The notes under the pieces were generated by a model. The model had not been told where the DNA came from. It did not search any database and saw only the letters and a program-made list of their open reading frames with translations. From assembly GCA_034423575.1 (NCBI GenBank), contig DAOUIF010000022.1, positions 1 to 64,000 of the forward strand: DNA of 64,000 nt, read 5' to 3'. Origin of the DNA: Bin87 sp034423575. Lineage in GTDB: Bacteria > Chloroflexota > Dehalococcoidia > Lucifugimonadales > UBA3495. This document shows, one piece after another, positions 8,148 through 17,395 of the stretch. The stretch's first letter is position 1. The number at the start of each line of letters is the position of its first letter. Position numbers and translations under genes: made by a program.

Positions 8148-8756
8148 TTGACGCTACGAAGGAGTTGCTTCGTGCTTACGTCCCCCTGAGAACAGCAACC
8201 GCTCGACCAAACCTGTCAACGGTCGGTGAGAGTATGTGTTCTACGAGAAGGAACGACGGCTTCATTGAGCTGCAACATTAGCAGATGGACGCCGTGCGTA
8301 CAAGCTTGCTGCTCACGCGGACGGTGTCTACCGACTACCGGTTCAGACTGAAGTGAAGGGTAACGTTCTTGATTTCGTCCAGTTGGGTGGGGCCGATGTA
8401 CCCTGCCAGACCCGCCATAACGGGACCGCCCGACCCGTCCCCAACGCTGCTATTCGTCCCGGGTCAGGTTGTCAACTATCCCCTTTACGATGAGACCCGG
8501 GAATACAATGTAATGCACGAATGATAAAGCAGACGAAATTGCACCGGCTATTGCTGTGAGCGCGACACCGCGGCAGGTGATCGACTCGTAAGTACCAGAC
8601 GGCCCTTGCCGTCGAACGCGACGCGATAAAGACGGTCAGGCAACGCTGAGAAATCCCCATAAAGGCCATGAATACGGGCTGTGGCCCTATATCCGGACCA
8701 TCGCAACTCCGATTCATTTCAGGTGACCAAACGGCCTCGGAAAAGCGTCTCACAGC
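8148..8756. other. Gene-poor stretch
   Basis: No convincing gene. On the - strand near 8340-8450 a 40-codon tail reads GDGSGGPVMAGLAGYIGPTQ and ends in a stop; it may be the worn end of a lost gene but is too short to name. The longer - strand frame across 8472-9137 has no family signature. Confidence 0.4.
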
Positions 8757-8758
8757 AC

Positions 8759-8795
8759 CGAGATTGCAGTCCTTCGCTCGCAATGACGGTTTGAC
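8759..8795. repeat. Dispersed TCATTGCGAG-type repeat, partial copy 1
   Basis: A degenerate half element: CGAGATTGCAGTCC then TTCGCTCGCAATGACGG. It belongs to the family also seen at 13196, 20846, 21190, 31100, 37861, 56073, 61396 and 63060. Confidence 0.65.
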
Positions 8796-8896
8796 GGAAG
8801 GCGAGTAGGCGTGAGACGTGACCGGCTCTGGACGGCCACACGCCAGCGGAGTATCTTGCGGTTTGGTACCCTGACCCGCGCTGAGGCGTGACCAAC

Positions 8897-9075
8897 ATGG
8901 CCAGAGCAACGACTTGGAGCGGATATGCGAGGAACCGCTCCGGAGAGCGGTTGCCCAGTTCGGAGAGGACCGCACCGTGGAGCTGTACTCGTACCTGCGA
9001 AACCGCGGCCGAGCAGATATTCGACGTTGACGATGCCGAGATCCTTCCGGATTTGGAACCTCTGCACCAAATGAA
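8897..9075 (+). pseudogene. Decayed copy of the 59-residue amidase companion gene
   Basis: Aligns base for base with the intact small gene at 20987-21166. Relative to that copy one A is missing directly after the ATG, one base is gained at about 9002 (GCGAAACCGC against GCGCACCGC), and the stop codon region has changed. The reading frame is therefore broken in the first codon and again in the middle. It lies about 80 bases upstream of amidase copy 1. Confidence 0.7.
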
Positions 9076-9157
9076 ACCGGCACCGGCGACGATCCAAGTC
9101 CCGCACCGGTAGACGGCGAACTAGCCGCGGCGTGCATGCCGCCTTCAGCGAGGTTGA

Positions 9158-10516
9158 ATGATGCCTGAACTCCACGAGCTTTCGGTGGCGGAAGCCGCCG
9201 CGCAGATTCGCGAAGGAACCCTGTCGCCGGTGTCGCTGGCCGAGTCGCTGCTGGCGCGCATCGACGCGCTGGACGGCGACCTGCAGGCCTGGGTCACCAT
9301 CGACCCGGACGCGGTGCTGTCCGCAGCGCGGGAGCGGGAGGCGGAGGTGCAGCGGGGCGAGCCGCTCGGTCTGATCCACGGCGTGCCCGTCGGCCTGAAG
9401 GACATTTTCTACACTGAGGGCATGCTCACCGCGTGCGGGTCGAAGGTGTACGCCGATTTCGTGCCGGAATTCGACGCGACCTCCGTGGCCAACATCAAGG
9501 CGGCCGGCGGGATCATCCTGGGCAAGGCGGTCACCACCGAGTTTGCCTCTTCCGACCCCTCGCCGACGCGCAACCCGTGGAACCTGGAGCACACCCCCGG
9601 CGGATCCAGCAGTGGGTCGTCAGCGGCGGTGGCGGCGCGAATGGTGCCGGCGGCGCTGGGTTCGCAGACCGGCGGGTCAACCTGCCGGCCGGCGGCCTAC
9701 AACGGCATCGTCGGCGTGAAGCCGACCTACGGGCGCATCTCACGGTACGGTGTAGCTCCGGTTAGTTGGTCGCTGGACCACGTGGGCATCCTGATCCGCA
9801 CGGTGGCCGATGCCGCGCTGATGCTGACCGTGCTCAGCGGCGCGGACGACCACGATCCGGGCAGCCTGCGCGAAGCGGTGCCCGACTTCAGCGCGCAGAT
9901 GGCGGAGCACGACCAGCCCCCGCGCATCGGGCTGGTGCGGCAGTACTACCAGGACTACGCCACGCCGGAGATGTGGGCGCACACCGAAGCCGTTGCCAAT
10001 CAGCTGGCGGAGGCGGGTGCGGAGGTCGAGGAGATTCCGTTGCCCGACAGCTTCGCCTTGGCGCACGGCTACCATGGCATAGTGTCGGGCGTCGAGTGCG
10101 CGGCAGTCCACGAGGTCAATCACCGCACCCGCGCCGCCGACTACGGGCCGCGCATCCGCGCCAGAATGGAGATGGGCATGATCATGCCGACGTCGGCGTA
10201 CCTGAAGGCGCAGCGGCTACGGCGCCAGTTCCGCGCCGACATGAGCGAGATGGTCGGCAAGGTTGATGTCGTCATGACGCCGGCGATGCCTGCGCCGGCT
10301 CCCCGGGACCTGAACACCACCGGCGATGCGGCGTTCCAGGTGCCGTGGTCGGTAGCCGGGTTGCCCACGGTGGTGGTCTCGACGGGCCTGAGCGAGCTGG
10401 GGATGCCCATGGCGGTGCAGTTCGGGGGGCCGTGGGCCCAGGAGGGCAAGGTATTGGGCGCGGCGCAGTGGTGCGAGCGGATCGCCGGGTTGAACCAGGC
10501 GCCGCCCAAATATTGA
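9158..10516 (+). CDS. Amidase signature family hydrolase, copy 1
   Basis: A 452-residue amidase-signature enzyme, predicted to hydrolyse a small amide or transfer its ammonia in the cytoplasm. The Ser-cisSer-Lys triad is visible: K81 in VGLKDIF, S150 in PGGSSSGSSAAVAA and S174 in TGGSTCRPA, with the canonical 24-residue spacing between the serines. Two ATGs are adjacent (9158 and 9161); the second is better spaced from a weak GCGAGG site. GatA is a homologue, but no gatB or gatC is nearby, so a catabolic amidase is more likely. It is about 95% identical to copy 2 at 21367-22725; 11 of the 24 substitutions I count fall between about residues 300 and 341. Its upstream companion gene is broken. 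Confidence 0.9.
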   Translation: MMPELHELSVAEAAAQIREGTLSPVSLAESLLARIDALDGDLQAWVTIDPDAVLSAAREREAEVQRGEPLGLIHGVPVGLKDIFYTEGMLTACGSKVYADFVPEFDATSVANIKAAGGIILGKAVTTEFASSDPSPTRNPWNLEHTPGGSSSGSSAAVAARMVPAALGSQTGGSTCRPAAYNGIVGVKPTYGRISRYGVAPVSWSLDHVGILIRTVADAALMLTVLSGADDHDPGSLREAVPDFSAQMAEHDQPPRIGLVRQYYQDYATPEMWAHTEAVANQLAEAGAEVEEIPLPDSFALAHGYHGIVSGVECAAVHEVNHRTRAADYGPRIRARMEMGMIMPTSAYLKAQRLRRQFRADMSEMVGKVDVVMTPAMPAPAPRDLNTTGDAAFQVPWSVAGLPTVVVSTGLSELGMPMAVQFGGPWAQEGKVLGAAQWCERIAGLNQAPPKY

Positions 10517-10844
10517 CACGTTTCGTCGATGAGCAATCCGCATGAGTACACCCGAGGCCGTTGTAAAAACGGTTTGACCCAGCGCTGGGCGGCCTTATGT
10601 CGGTCCCGATGGAAGCGGGGGATGCCATGCAAATCGGGTTCTGCGACCAAGATAGGGTCGGCGGCGTAGGGAGCCGGCTCATGGATGGTTTCACGCATAC
10701 ACGTCCTTCGGCGTACACGGGCGAGTGCGACGGCAGCTTGCTGAGTTTTCCACCCAGTTCGGTGACGGTGAGCATGCAGACTTTCCATTGGTTGGTTCCG
10801 GTTCGGCAAAGCCGATTACCGGGGCGGTTTAGTTCCCGAACGCA
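10517..10844. other. Intergenic stretch with possible coding debris
   Basis: No intact gene. On the - strand two adjacent frames give plausible short pieces: TVTELGGKLSKLPSHSPVY in one and MRETIHEPAPYAADPILVA, with more after it, in another. This is the pattern of a frameshifted, unnameable gene remnant on the - strand. Confidence 0.35.
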
Positions 10845-11183
10845 CTACTGACGACGTCCTGCTAACTGGTCGGTCCTTGGACGGTGTTGGTGGGTTCGGA
10901 ACATACAGTGCTGGCACATTGTATTAGTTACTCCGTCTGGTGCGGTTTCCGGCGGCATGATGTCTCTGCGCGAGTCGCAAATGAACTTCACGTCTTCCTT
11001 CGGCACGCTCAGTATGCGGACGCAGTACAGTTCCTCTTCCAATGTCGGTTTTATGGTCCCGCGCTCTGGATCTCCGCCCATGGCGAGGTACAGGTCGTTG
11101 GCGATTTCCAGTTCGCGGGCCGACAGTCGTTGTACTTGTCGCGGTCCGATGTGAGGATGACCTGCCCCCAGTAGTTGTACCAC
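10845..11183 (-). CDS. Unrecognised ORF or gene fragment
   Basis: A 112-codon frame with coding-like third-position composition in its middle: ELEIANDLYLAMGGDPERG, then LEEELYCVRILSVPKEDVKF and DIMPPETAPDGVTNTMCQHC. The first codons overlap the 40-bp repeat at 11163-11206 (GTGGTACAACTACTGG), so the true N-terminus is doubtful and this may be the 3' part of a disrupted gene. I recognise no family. A Cys pair near the end (CQHC) is the only motif. It lies between the amidase and the integrase remnant. Confidence 0.35.
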   Translation of the reverse strand: MVQLLGAGHPHIGPRQVQRLSARELEIANDLYLAMGGDPERGTIKPTLEEELYCVRILSVPKEDVKFICDSRRDIMPPETAPDGVTNTMCQHCMFRTHQHRPRTDQLAGRRQ

Positions 11184-11206
11184 TTTCTATGTTAGGCCGA
11201 CCAACG
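11163..11206. repeat. About 42-bp repeat containing TTGTACCAC (copy 1)
   Basis: Matches 19749-19791 at about 34 of 42 positions (CCCCAG..GTTGTACCACTT.C.ATG.TAG.CCG). The core GTTGTACCAC is a near palindrome. An inverted core (TTGTGGTACAAACC) lies at 11460-11473, so the integrase remnant is bracketed by the two. Confidence 0.6.
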
Positions 11207-11207
11207 T

Positions 11208-11453
11208 TTGGTCTTGGCCCATTTTGTAGAAGGCTTGTCCGAGAAAGCTATGTGTCCTGGCGTAACGATGCGAAGCCTGCGGCATTTCCACGCGTCGGTA
11301 GCGTTGAAGTCGGGGCAGAACCCAGTGGTGGTGTCCAAACGCATAGGCCACGCCAAGGTCAGCACCACGACGAACACATACGCCCACGCACTGCCGGGAT
11401 GGCAGAGCGAGACCGCGGAAGCGGTGGCGAAGTTGATCAACTCTGGCACGTGA
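11208..11453 (+). pseudogene. Tyrosine recombinase (phage integrase type), C-terminal remnant
   Basis: About 80 codons that contain the end of the catalytic domain: MRSLRHFHASVALKSG (the R-x-x-H of the active site), KRIGHAKVSTTTNTYAHALP (the second His and the catalytic Tyr), and a terminal helix QSETAEAVAKLIN. The N-terminal SAM-like domain and the first catalytic Arg/Lys are missing, and no start codon is convincing, so this is a remnant of an integrase of the Tn916/lambda type. The TTGTACCAC sites on both sides may be connected with its former recombination activity. Confidence 0.8.
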
Positions 11454-11610
11454 GATTTGTGGTACAAACCCACAGCACCCGGCCGTGTTGCGCCGTGGTA
11501 GACTACGCTCTGTAAGTAGGAAATCACGTTACACAGGGCTCCACAACACCTGACTTTGCCCGAAATCGCGATCCGCCCCTCGGCACCACCTTCCTTGGTT
11601 TCCTGCTCAG

Positions 11611-11635
11611 AAACGGCTCCAAATGGGGCCGTTTT
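11611..11635 (+). terminator. Possible intrinsic terminator
   Basis: AACGGC...GCCGTT hairpin followed by TTTT on the + strand, between the integrase remnant and the phosphatidyltransferase gene. The stem is only 6-8 bp and the U-run is short. Confidence 0.4.
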
Positions 11636-11752
11636 GGCTATTTGGCCGACAACTGGTCGACCAAATGCACAATCACCGGCACAGGTGCCCGCCAACCTGC
11701 CATCCAAGCGCTCCACCAGGGGTATGATGCTCGCGTACGACAGAAGGAGCCA

Positions 11753-12430
11753 ATGATGGTAGAAGCACAATTCGGCGGCGACAAAAAGACCGGCAAATGG
11801 GCATTCGCCAATCTCGAACGGCGCATGGTTGCCTGGCTGGTTCCCAAAGTGCCGTCCTGGCTGGAGACCTACCACCTGACGATGCTGACCCTTGTCTGGA
11901 GCGTCGGCATTGTCGTGGTCAGCCTTTTGGCCCGCCAGAGCCTCTATTGGTTGTGGCTGGTTTCGGCCTTGATAGCCCTACAGTACCTGACCGACGTCCT
12001 GGACGGCGCGGTGGGCCGCCATCGCGACACTGGTCTGATCAAGTGGGGCTTCTACATGGACCATTTCCTGGATTTCCTGTTCCTCGCGTCGATAATCGTC
12101 GGGTATTCCCTGGCTTTGCCCCACATAGCTGCCTACTGGTTTTTCGCACTGCTGGTGGTGGGTGGAGCGTTGATGGTGAACTCGTTCCTGTCTTTTGCCG
12201 CCACCAACGAGTTTCAGATATCAACGTTGGGAATAGGCCCCACGGAAATCCGGCTGTTCTTCATCTTGTCCAATACGGCGATGATTTTCTTCGGCACCGC
12301 CTGGCTGCCCGTTGCGCTGCCCGTGATCTTGGGAATCCTCACCATCACCCTGGCGTGGTCGGTTTGGCAGTCCCACCGCCGCATCTGGGAGATCGACATG
12401 GAGAACAAGCGCAGCCGGGGCGGCGCATAG
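11753..12430 (+). CDS. CDP-alcohol phosphatidyltransferase family membrane protein
   Basis: About 225 residues. The start is one of two adjacent ATGs (11753, 11756) just after AAGGAG; the second has the better spacing of 6 bases. The signature DVLDGAVGRHRD followed by GFYMDHFLD fits the CDP-OH-P consensus D-x2-D-G-x3-R-x8-G-x3-D-x3-D, which binds the CDP moiety and metal ions. Five or six membrane helices surround it (for example residues 42-60, 62-80, 105-125, 130-150, 170-190 and 193-212). Family members condense CDP-diacylglycerol with glycerol phosphate, inositol or serine, or the reverse; the alcohol used here is unknown. The gene stands alone, convergent with the ferritin-like gene. Confidence 0.8.
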   Translation: MMVEAQFGGDKKTGKWAFANLERRMVAWLVPKVPSWLETYHLTMLTLVWSVGIVVVSLLARQSLYWLWLVSALIALQYLTDVLDGAVGRHRDTGLIKWGFYMDHFLDFLFLASIIVGYSLALPHIAAYWFFALLVVGGALMVNSFLSFAATNEFQISTLGIGPTEIRLFFILSNTAMIFFGTAWLPVALPVILGILTITLAWSVWQSHRRIWEIDMENKRSRGGA

Positions 12431-12593
12431 CTCCGGCTCTCCCCGTTCCAGCGTCTGCCGGCGAGACGTCAATTCGTTCACCCAAACCGCAATCGACCGG
12501 GCGAAGCGGCTGGGAAAAGATGGGCTGGGACACCGTTGCAAACAGCGTGGACTGTAGCTAAAGAACGATTATCAGCCGCCTCATTGCATCCGG

Positions 12594-13052
12594 TCAGTCC
12601 TCCCGCTCGATCTCGGCGTACACCGCCCGCATGGACGCGCCGGAGTCGTCCTCCACCTCGGTGAACCACTTGATCAGAGAACGTGTCAGCTGGTCGACAG
12701 ACTCATCAACTGAGGCAGCCTCATAGCGCTGGCGCACCGTGGGCAGGGTTACGCGACTTTGGGCTTCACGCATCCAGACGATCTTTTCCTTGTCGGTCAT
12801 GTCCGAACCGGCCACGCGCAGCCGCTCGGCGAACATGGCGTCGTCCTTATCCTCGGGGGTGCCGCCCAACTCACGAATGCGCCGGTCGAAGATGTCCCCG
12901 TGGCTGGTCTCGCGCTCGGCTACCAGGGAGAGGCAGGCCTTCAGCCCCGGATGCTCGGTCTTGTCAGCCCACGCTTTGAGGTAGACTCCGGCCCGGTGCT
13001 CTTGCAGGCGAATGTCGTTGAGCAGGTCTATGTATTCTGGCTGATCCGGCAT
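12594..13052 (-). CDS. Ferritin-like / rubrerythrin-type helical protein
   Basis: A 152-residue, all-helical protein. The first helix contains NDIRLQEHRAGVYLKAWAD and the second LVAERETSHGDIFDRRIREL, so that E-x2-H motifs fall in adjacent helices as in the ferritin-like di-iron fold. The second half has further acidic helices (TRSLIKWFTEVEDDSG). A di-iron or oxygen-stress role is inferred from the fold only; the full four-Glu, two-His set is not clear by eye. It is convergent with the phosphatidyltransferase gene, with 163 bases between the two stops and no obvious terminator. Confidence 0.55.
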   Translation of the reverse strand: MPDQPEYIDLLNDIRLQEHRAGVYLKAWADKTEHPGLKACLSLVAERETSHGDIFDRRIRELGGTPEDKDDAMFAERLRVAGSDMTDKEKIVWMREAQSRVTLPTVRQRYEAASVDESVDQLTRSLIKWFTEVEDDSGASMRAVYAEIERED

Positions 13053-13195
13053 TGCGATACCTCACTATATTGAGCATTTGGGAACCGAAAGCGGACGCGC
13101 GTGCCATCATTTCGCAATGAAACACTCGCTGATGATTGTCAGGCAGCGCGGTTGCGGGCGAGTCTAGTGTGCCTCCCTTGGGGTGTCAAACCTCG

Positions 13196-13326
13196 TGCGT
13201 ACCCGGTTTCATTTGAACTGTCATTGCGAGCGAAGCGCGGCAATCTCGTCAGGCAAGGAACGCCGCTACGGGAACGAGATCGCCACGTCGCTGCGCTCCT
13301 CGCGATGACAAACTGGGTACGCGTGA
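13196..13326. repeat. Dispersed TCATTGCGAG-type inverted repeat, copy 2
   Basis: A full copy: outer arms GTGCGTACCCGGTTT and AAACTGGGTACGCGTGA, inner arms TGTCATTGCGAGCGAAGCG and CTCCTCGCGATGACA, with CAATCTCGT...ACGAGATCGCC in the middle. It fills most of the 349-base space between the ferritin-like gene and the acyl-CoA dehydrogenase. Confidence 0.8.
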
Positions 13327-13401
13327 TAGGGTGTCAAACTTGGCTGCGCCCGGCGCGTGATAGAATGCCGCCACGAAATCAGCCCGGTTTCAGGAGCGGT
13401 T

Positions 13402-14580
13402 TTGCCTCAATTGACTGAAGCGCAGCGCGGCATGGTCGCCACGATCAGAGAGTTTGTCCGCCGGGAAGTCCAACCTGTTGCCCAGGAAATGGAACACGCC
13501 GACGAGTACCCCTTCGAGCTGGTGGAGCGGATGAAGGAGCTGGGCCTGTTCGGCGCGGTGATCCCCGAAGAGTACGGCGGGCTTGAGCTGGATGTCACGT
13601 CCTACGCCCTGGTCATCGAGGAAATCTGCCGGGGATGGATGAGCCTGAGCGGGATACTGAACTCCCACCTGATCATGGCCTACATGGTCACGACCCACGG
13701 CACACCGGAGCAGAAGGAGCGATTCCTGCCCTTGATGGCGACCGGCGAGAAGCGAGGCGGCATCTGCATCACCGAGCCCAACGCGGGCAGCGACGTCCAG
13801 GCCATCGAGACTCGCGCCGTCCGCGAAGGCGACGAATACGTGGTAAACGGGACCAAGAGCCTGATAACCAACGGGCGCCACGGCAACACCTTCGCCCTGG
13901 TCACCAAGACCGACCCGAACGCCGACCCGCCCCGGCGCGGTATCAGCATCTTCATCGCCGAGAAGGGGCCGGGCTTCAACGTGGTGCGGGACATACCGAA
14001 ACTGGGCTACAAGGGCGTGGATACCTGCGAGCTGTCCTTCGATAACTACCGCGTATCCGGCGGGAATCTGGTCAGCGGCGAGGAGGGCAGGGGGTTCTAC
14101 CAGATAATGAGCGGGCTGGAGCTGGGCCGCATCAATGTTGCCGCCCGCTGCCTCGGCGTGGCGCGGGCCGCGCTGGAAGAATCCACGCGATACGCCAGGC
14201 AGCGCGAAACCTTCGGCAAGCCCATCGGAGAACACCAGAGCGTGCAGATAATGCTGGCCAACATGGCGACCCAGATCCAGGCGGCCCACCTGTTGGTGCT
14301 ACATGCCGCCGAGAAGAAGGACCGGGGCGAGCGCGCCGACATGGAGGCCGGAATGGCCAAGCTGTTCGCCAGCGAGATGTGTATGCAGGTCGCCACCGAC
14401 GCCATGCGCATCCACGGCGGCTACGGCTACACCCAGGACCTGACGGTGGAGCGCCACTTCCGCGACGCCCCGCTGATGATGATCGGCGAGGGAACCAACG
14501 AGATCCAGCGCCTGGTCATCGCCCGCCATCTGCTCAACAACTACCCCACCGGCGACTTCCTGTACGAGTCGGGGTTGTAG
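13402..14580 (+). CDS. Acyl-CoA dehydrogenase
   Basis: A 392-residue flavoprotein that oxidises an acyl-CoA to the 2,3-enoyl-CoA and passes electrons to ETF. I choose the TTG at 13402 because AGGAG lies 5 bases upstream and the protein then begins MPQLTEAQRGMVATIREFV, a usual family start. Signatures: CITEPNAGSDVQAIETRA (FAD/substrate loop, about 122-139), RQRETFGKPIGEHQSVQ (about 260-276) and IHGGYGYTQDLTVERHFRD. The catalytic base is Glu363 in IGEGTNEIQR. It is the first gene of a + strand run with MmgE/PrpD, CaiB and HpaB, which suggests a role in degrading a carboxylic acid activated as its CoA ester. Length is typical. Confidence 0.93.
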   Translation: MPQLTEAQRGMVATIREFVRREVQPVAQEMEHADEYPFELVERMKELGLFGAVIPEEYGGLELDVTSYALVIEEICRGWMSLSGILNSHLIMAYMVTTHGTPEQKERFLPLMATGEKRGGICITEPNAGSDVQAIETRAVREGDEYVVNGTKSLITNGRHGNTFALVTKTDPNADPPRRGISIFIAEKGPGFNVVRDIPKLGYKGVDTCELSFDNYRVSGGNLVSGEEGRGFYQIMSGLELGRINVAARCLGVARAALEESTRYARQRETFGKPIGEHQSVQIMLANMATQIQAAHLLVLHAAEKKDRGERADMEAGMAKLFASEMCMQVATDAMRIHGGYGYTQDLTVERHFRDAPLMMIGEGTNEIQRLVIARHLLNNYPTGDFLYESGL

Positions 14581-14684
14581 GCGGGCCGGATTTGGCGGGT
14601 ATGTCACCTTATTTCGAACTGGCCGGGCACGACGAATAGTATTTTGAGACCCGTCGTTGCAATACTTTATGGAGGTCCTCAGCC

Positions 14685-16097
14685 ATGGTTCAGAACAACA
14701 ACGAAACCGGCATGACCCGCGCCCTGGGCAGCTTCGCGCAGGCGCTCGAGTACGAGGACCTGTCGCCGGAGGTGATCGACTGGGCCAAGTATCTGTGTCT
14801 GGACTTCGCCGCAGTTGCGCTCAACGGCTCCACCACCGGCTCGGCGCGCGCCGTCGTTGACGCGCTGCAGCGGCTGGACCGCCCCGGGCCGTCGGTGGTC
14901 GTCGGTACGCCTTATCGAGTGCTGCCGGAGTACGCTTCAATGGCCAACGGCACCGCCTTTCACAGCATAGAGATGGACGACGTGAACAACGAGGCGTCGC
15001 TGCATCCGGGCGTGGTGGCCTTTCCCACCGCCCTTTCGATGGCCGACCTGGCCCATGTGTCGGGCAAGGACTTCATCGCCGCAGTGGTTGCGGGGTACGA
15101 CGTCATGGTGCGGCTGGGACGCGCATTGCAGCCGGCCGAGCATTACGGGCGAGGCTTCCATCCCACCGGCACCTGCGGGGCTTTCGGCGCTGCGGTGGTG
15201 GCCGGGCGGCTGCTGGGGCTGCAGGGCGACGACTTCATCCACGCCCTGGGCATCGCGGGCAGCCAGACCGCGGGCAGCATGGAATTCCTGGCGCAGGGGG
15301 CCTGGACCAAGCGATTACATCCCGGCTGGGCGTCGCACAGCGGTTCCTGGGCTGCCCTGCTGGCCCGCTCCGGCTACACCGGCCCCGCCACCATCCTCGA
15401 GGGGCGCGACGGCTTCCTCCAAGCTTATTCCGGCAACCCCGACACATCGCTGGTTCTGCAGGATTTGGGGGACGAATATCTGATCACCCGCACGGCTATC
15501 AAGCCCCATGCCTGCTGCCGTTACAAGCAGGGACCCATAGACTGCCTGATAGACATCCGCAACACCCATGGTCTGGAGGCCGATGACGTCGAGGAAGTTA
15601 CTATCGGAGTACTCAGCGGCGGTTTCGAGATCATAGCGTCTCCGGAAGAGGACAAGGCCAACCCCAGGACAGTCGTGGATATGCAGTTCTCCATGCCCTT
15701 CGGCGCGGCGGTGGCCCTGGCCTACGGCCGCGCGTCGCTGGAGGAATACGCTGACGGGGTGCCCGACCGCCCGGAGATAAGCCGCATCCTCCCGCGGGTG
15801 AAGTGTGTGACCGACCCGGAGTTGGACGCCCACTTCCCCGGCGAGTGGCGCGCCTGGGCCGAGGTCTCCACCACCGACGGGCGCCGCCTGCGCAGAGGCA
15901 TCCGATACCCCAAGGGTGACCCGGAGAATGCCCTGTCGTGGGCCGAAATGAAAGAGAAGTTCGTCATCCTTACCGCAACGGTCATCAGCCCGGACCGCCA
16001 GCAGCAAATCATCGCCGCCATAGAATCGCTGGACGATATGGATGACGTGCGAGACCTGGCAGCCCTGCTATCCACGGAACAGGCCACCAGGCGGTAA
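14685..16097 (+). CDS. MmgE/PrpD family protein
   Basis: A 470-residue member of the MmgE/PrpD family, which includes 2-methylcitrate dehydratase, cis-aconitate decarboxylase and an iminodisuccinate epimerase. Recognisable parts are DFAAVALNGSTTGSA near residue 40, the conserved AMANGTAFHSIEMDD-like segment (YASMANGTAFHSIEMDDVNN, about 83-102), HPTGTCGAFGAAVVAGRLLG (about 163) and AIKPHACCRYKQGPIDCL (about 271), matching the family's K-x-Y/H-x-x-C region. GGAGG lies 9 bases before the ATG. The next gene, CaiB-type, begins 16 bases after the stop, so the two are very likely co-transcribed and act on one substrate, probably hydrating or decarboxylating a branched di- or tricarboxylate. Confidence 0.88.
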   Translation: MVQNNNETGMTRALGSFAQALEYEDLSPEVIDWAKYLCLDFAAVALNGSTTGSARAVVDALQRLDRPGPSVVVGTPYRVLPEYASMANGTAFHSIEMDDVNNEASLHPGVVAFPTALSMADLAHVSGKDFIAAVVAGYDVMVRLGRALQPAEHYGRGFHPTGTCGAFGAAVVAGRLLGLQGDDFIHALGIAGSQTAGSMEFLAQGAWTKRLHPGWASHSGSWAALLARSGYTGPATILEGRDGFLQAYSGNPDTSLVLQDLGDEYLITRTAIKPHACCRYKQGPIDCLIDIRNTHGLEADDVEEVTIGVLSGGFEIIASPEEDKANPRTVVDMQFSMPFGAAVALAYGRASLEEYADGVPDRPEISRILPRVKCVTDPELDAHFPGEWRAWAEVSTTDGRRLRRGIRYPKGDPENALSWAEMKEKFVILTATVISPDRQQQIIAAIESLDDMDDVRDLAALLSTEQATRR

Positions 16098-16113
16098 GGA
16101 CGAGCAGGAGAAT

Positions 16114-17316
16114 ATGACCCCTCCGATGCAGGGTGTCCGCATCCTAGAAATGTCGCAGGCTATCGCCGGGCCGGTGGCGGCGCGGACGCTGGGCGACCTG
16201 GGCGCTGAGATAATCAAGATCGAGCAGCCCGGCGTGGGAGATATGTCGCGGCGCATCGGCCCCCACTTCCTCGGCGGCGAAAGCGCGTATTACCTGAACT
16301 TCAACCGCAACAAGAAGAGCGTAACCATAGACCTGCGAACGCCGGAGGGCCGGGAAGTCTGCCGCCGGCTCGTAGCCGTGTCCGACGTGGTGTTCGACGC
16401 ATTCCGGCCTTCGGTGCTGGAGCGCCTGGGGCTGGACTACGAATCGTTGAAGGCCATCAACCCGTCCATCATCGCCTGCTCGCTGTCGGCCTTCGGGCAA
16501 GAGGGGCCGTACCGTGAGCGGCCCGGCTTCGACGGCATCGTGCAGGCCATGGGCGGCGGGATGAGCGTCACCGGCAACCCCGGCCAGCCGCCGGTGTTCA
16601 TGGGGTTTCCGGTGGGCGACATGGTCGGCGGCTACGTGGCAGCCATAGGCATCGCCTCCGCGTTGTACGGGCGGCGGGTCACCGGCGAGGGCCGCCGCCT
16701 GGACATCTCCCTGCTGGACGTTCAGATTGCCCTGCAAGCCCACCTGGGGCAGTTCTACCTGGTGTCAGGCGAGGTGCCGCAACCCATCGGCTCCGGCCAT
16801 CCGTCCAACCTGCCCGTGGGCGCCTACCAATGCTCCGACGGCAAATACGTCCAGGTTCACTGCGCCAGCCAGGAATTCGCCATGAAGACCCTGCGCATGA
16901 TGGCCGGCGAAATCGAAGCGCTGCGGGGTATGGATGAAGACCCGCGCTTCACCAGCGCCCCCTCCCGCATCGAGAACCGCGATGCGCTCGAAGCAGCCCT
17001 GACCGCGGGCTTTATGACCAAGCCGCGCCCCGAGTGGGAGCAACTGCTGCTGAAGTACGATGTGCCCGGCGGACCGGTCAACAACATTGGCGAGGCCCTG
17101 GCCGACCCGCAGGTGCAGCTACGCGACATGGTTGTGGAAATCGACCATCCGGTCGCCGGCGCCTACCGCACCGCCGGCAATCCCATCAAGACCGGCAGCC
17201 CCGATAACTTCGCGCCGCCGCCGACCCTGGGCCAGGATACCGAGGCCGTCCTGACCGGGCTGCTGGGATATAGCGGCGCGGAAGTTGCGGCGCTGCGCGA
17301 AGCGGGAGCGGTTTAA
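16114..17316 (+). CDS. CaiB/BaiF family (class III) CoA-transferase
   Basis: A 400-residue family III CoA-transferase, which moves CoA between organic acids through a mixed anhydride and an aspartyl-CoA thioester. The start at 16114 follows AGGAG and gives the family's usual N-terminus MTPPMQGVRILEMSQAIAGP. LGDLGAEIIKIEQPGVGD, NFNRNKKSVTIDLRTPEGR and ERPGFDGIVQAMGGGMSVTG are diagnostic. The catalytic Asp is D169 in GFPVGDMVGG, the same number as in formyl-CoA transferase. It sits 16 bases after the MmgE/PrpD gene and 79 before the HpaB-like gene. Substrate unknown; by context it would activate or recycle the acid handled by the neighbouring dehydrogenase. Confidence 0.93.
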   Translation: MTPPMQGVRILEMSQAIAGPVAARTLGDLGAEIIKIEQPGVGDMSRRIGPHFLGGESAYYLNFNRNKKSVTIDLRTPEGREVCRRLVAVSDVVFDAFRPSVLERLGLDYESLKAINPSIIACSLSAFGQEGPYRERPGFDGIVQAMGGGMSVTGNPGQPPVFMGFPVGDMVGGYVAAIGIASALYGRRVTGEGRRLDISLLDVQIALQAHLGQFYLVSGEVPQPIGSGHPSNLPVGAYQCSDGKYVQVHCASQEFAMKTLRMMAGEIEALRGMDEDPRFTSAPSRIENRDALEAALTAGFMTKPRPEWEQLLLKYDVPGGPVNNIGEALADPQVQLRDMVVEIDHPVAGAYRTAGNPIKTGSPDNFAPPPTLGQDTEAVLTGLLGYSGAEVAALREAGAV

Positions 17317-17395
17317 TTGGGGCCGCTGCTACACTTGGACCCCTTACCGCATATCTTTGCGTGTGACGTTTTGTGCCGCCAGCCAAGGGGGATTG

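Larger units (their letters stand above)
8755..10516 (+). repeat. Segmental duplication, copy 1 (partner 20846-22725)
   Basis: From about 8755 to the end of the amidase this DNA matches 20846-22725, both in the coding part and in the upstream leader (shared CGCCAGCGG, GTATCTTGC and ACGACTTGGAGCGGAT blocks). Copy 2 carries an extra TCATCGCGAG-type repeat between the small ORF and the amidase, at 21190-21303, which copy 1 lacks. Copy 1 has frameshifts in the small ORF. Confidence 0.85.

Noticed and set aside
9158..10516. Identification of the amidases as GatA
   Set aside because: Triad matches, but no gatB or gatC is near and the specificity region differs; a general amidase is safer.
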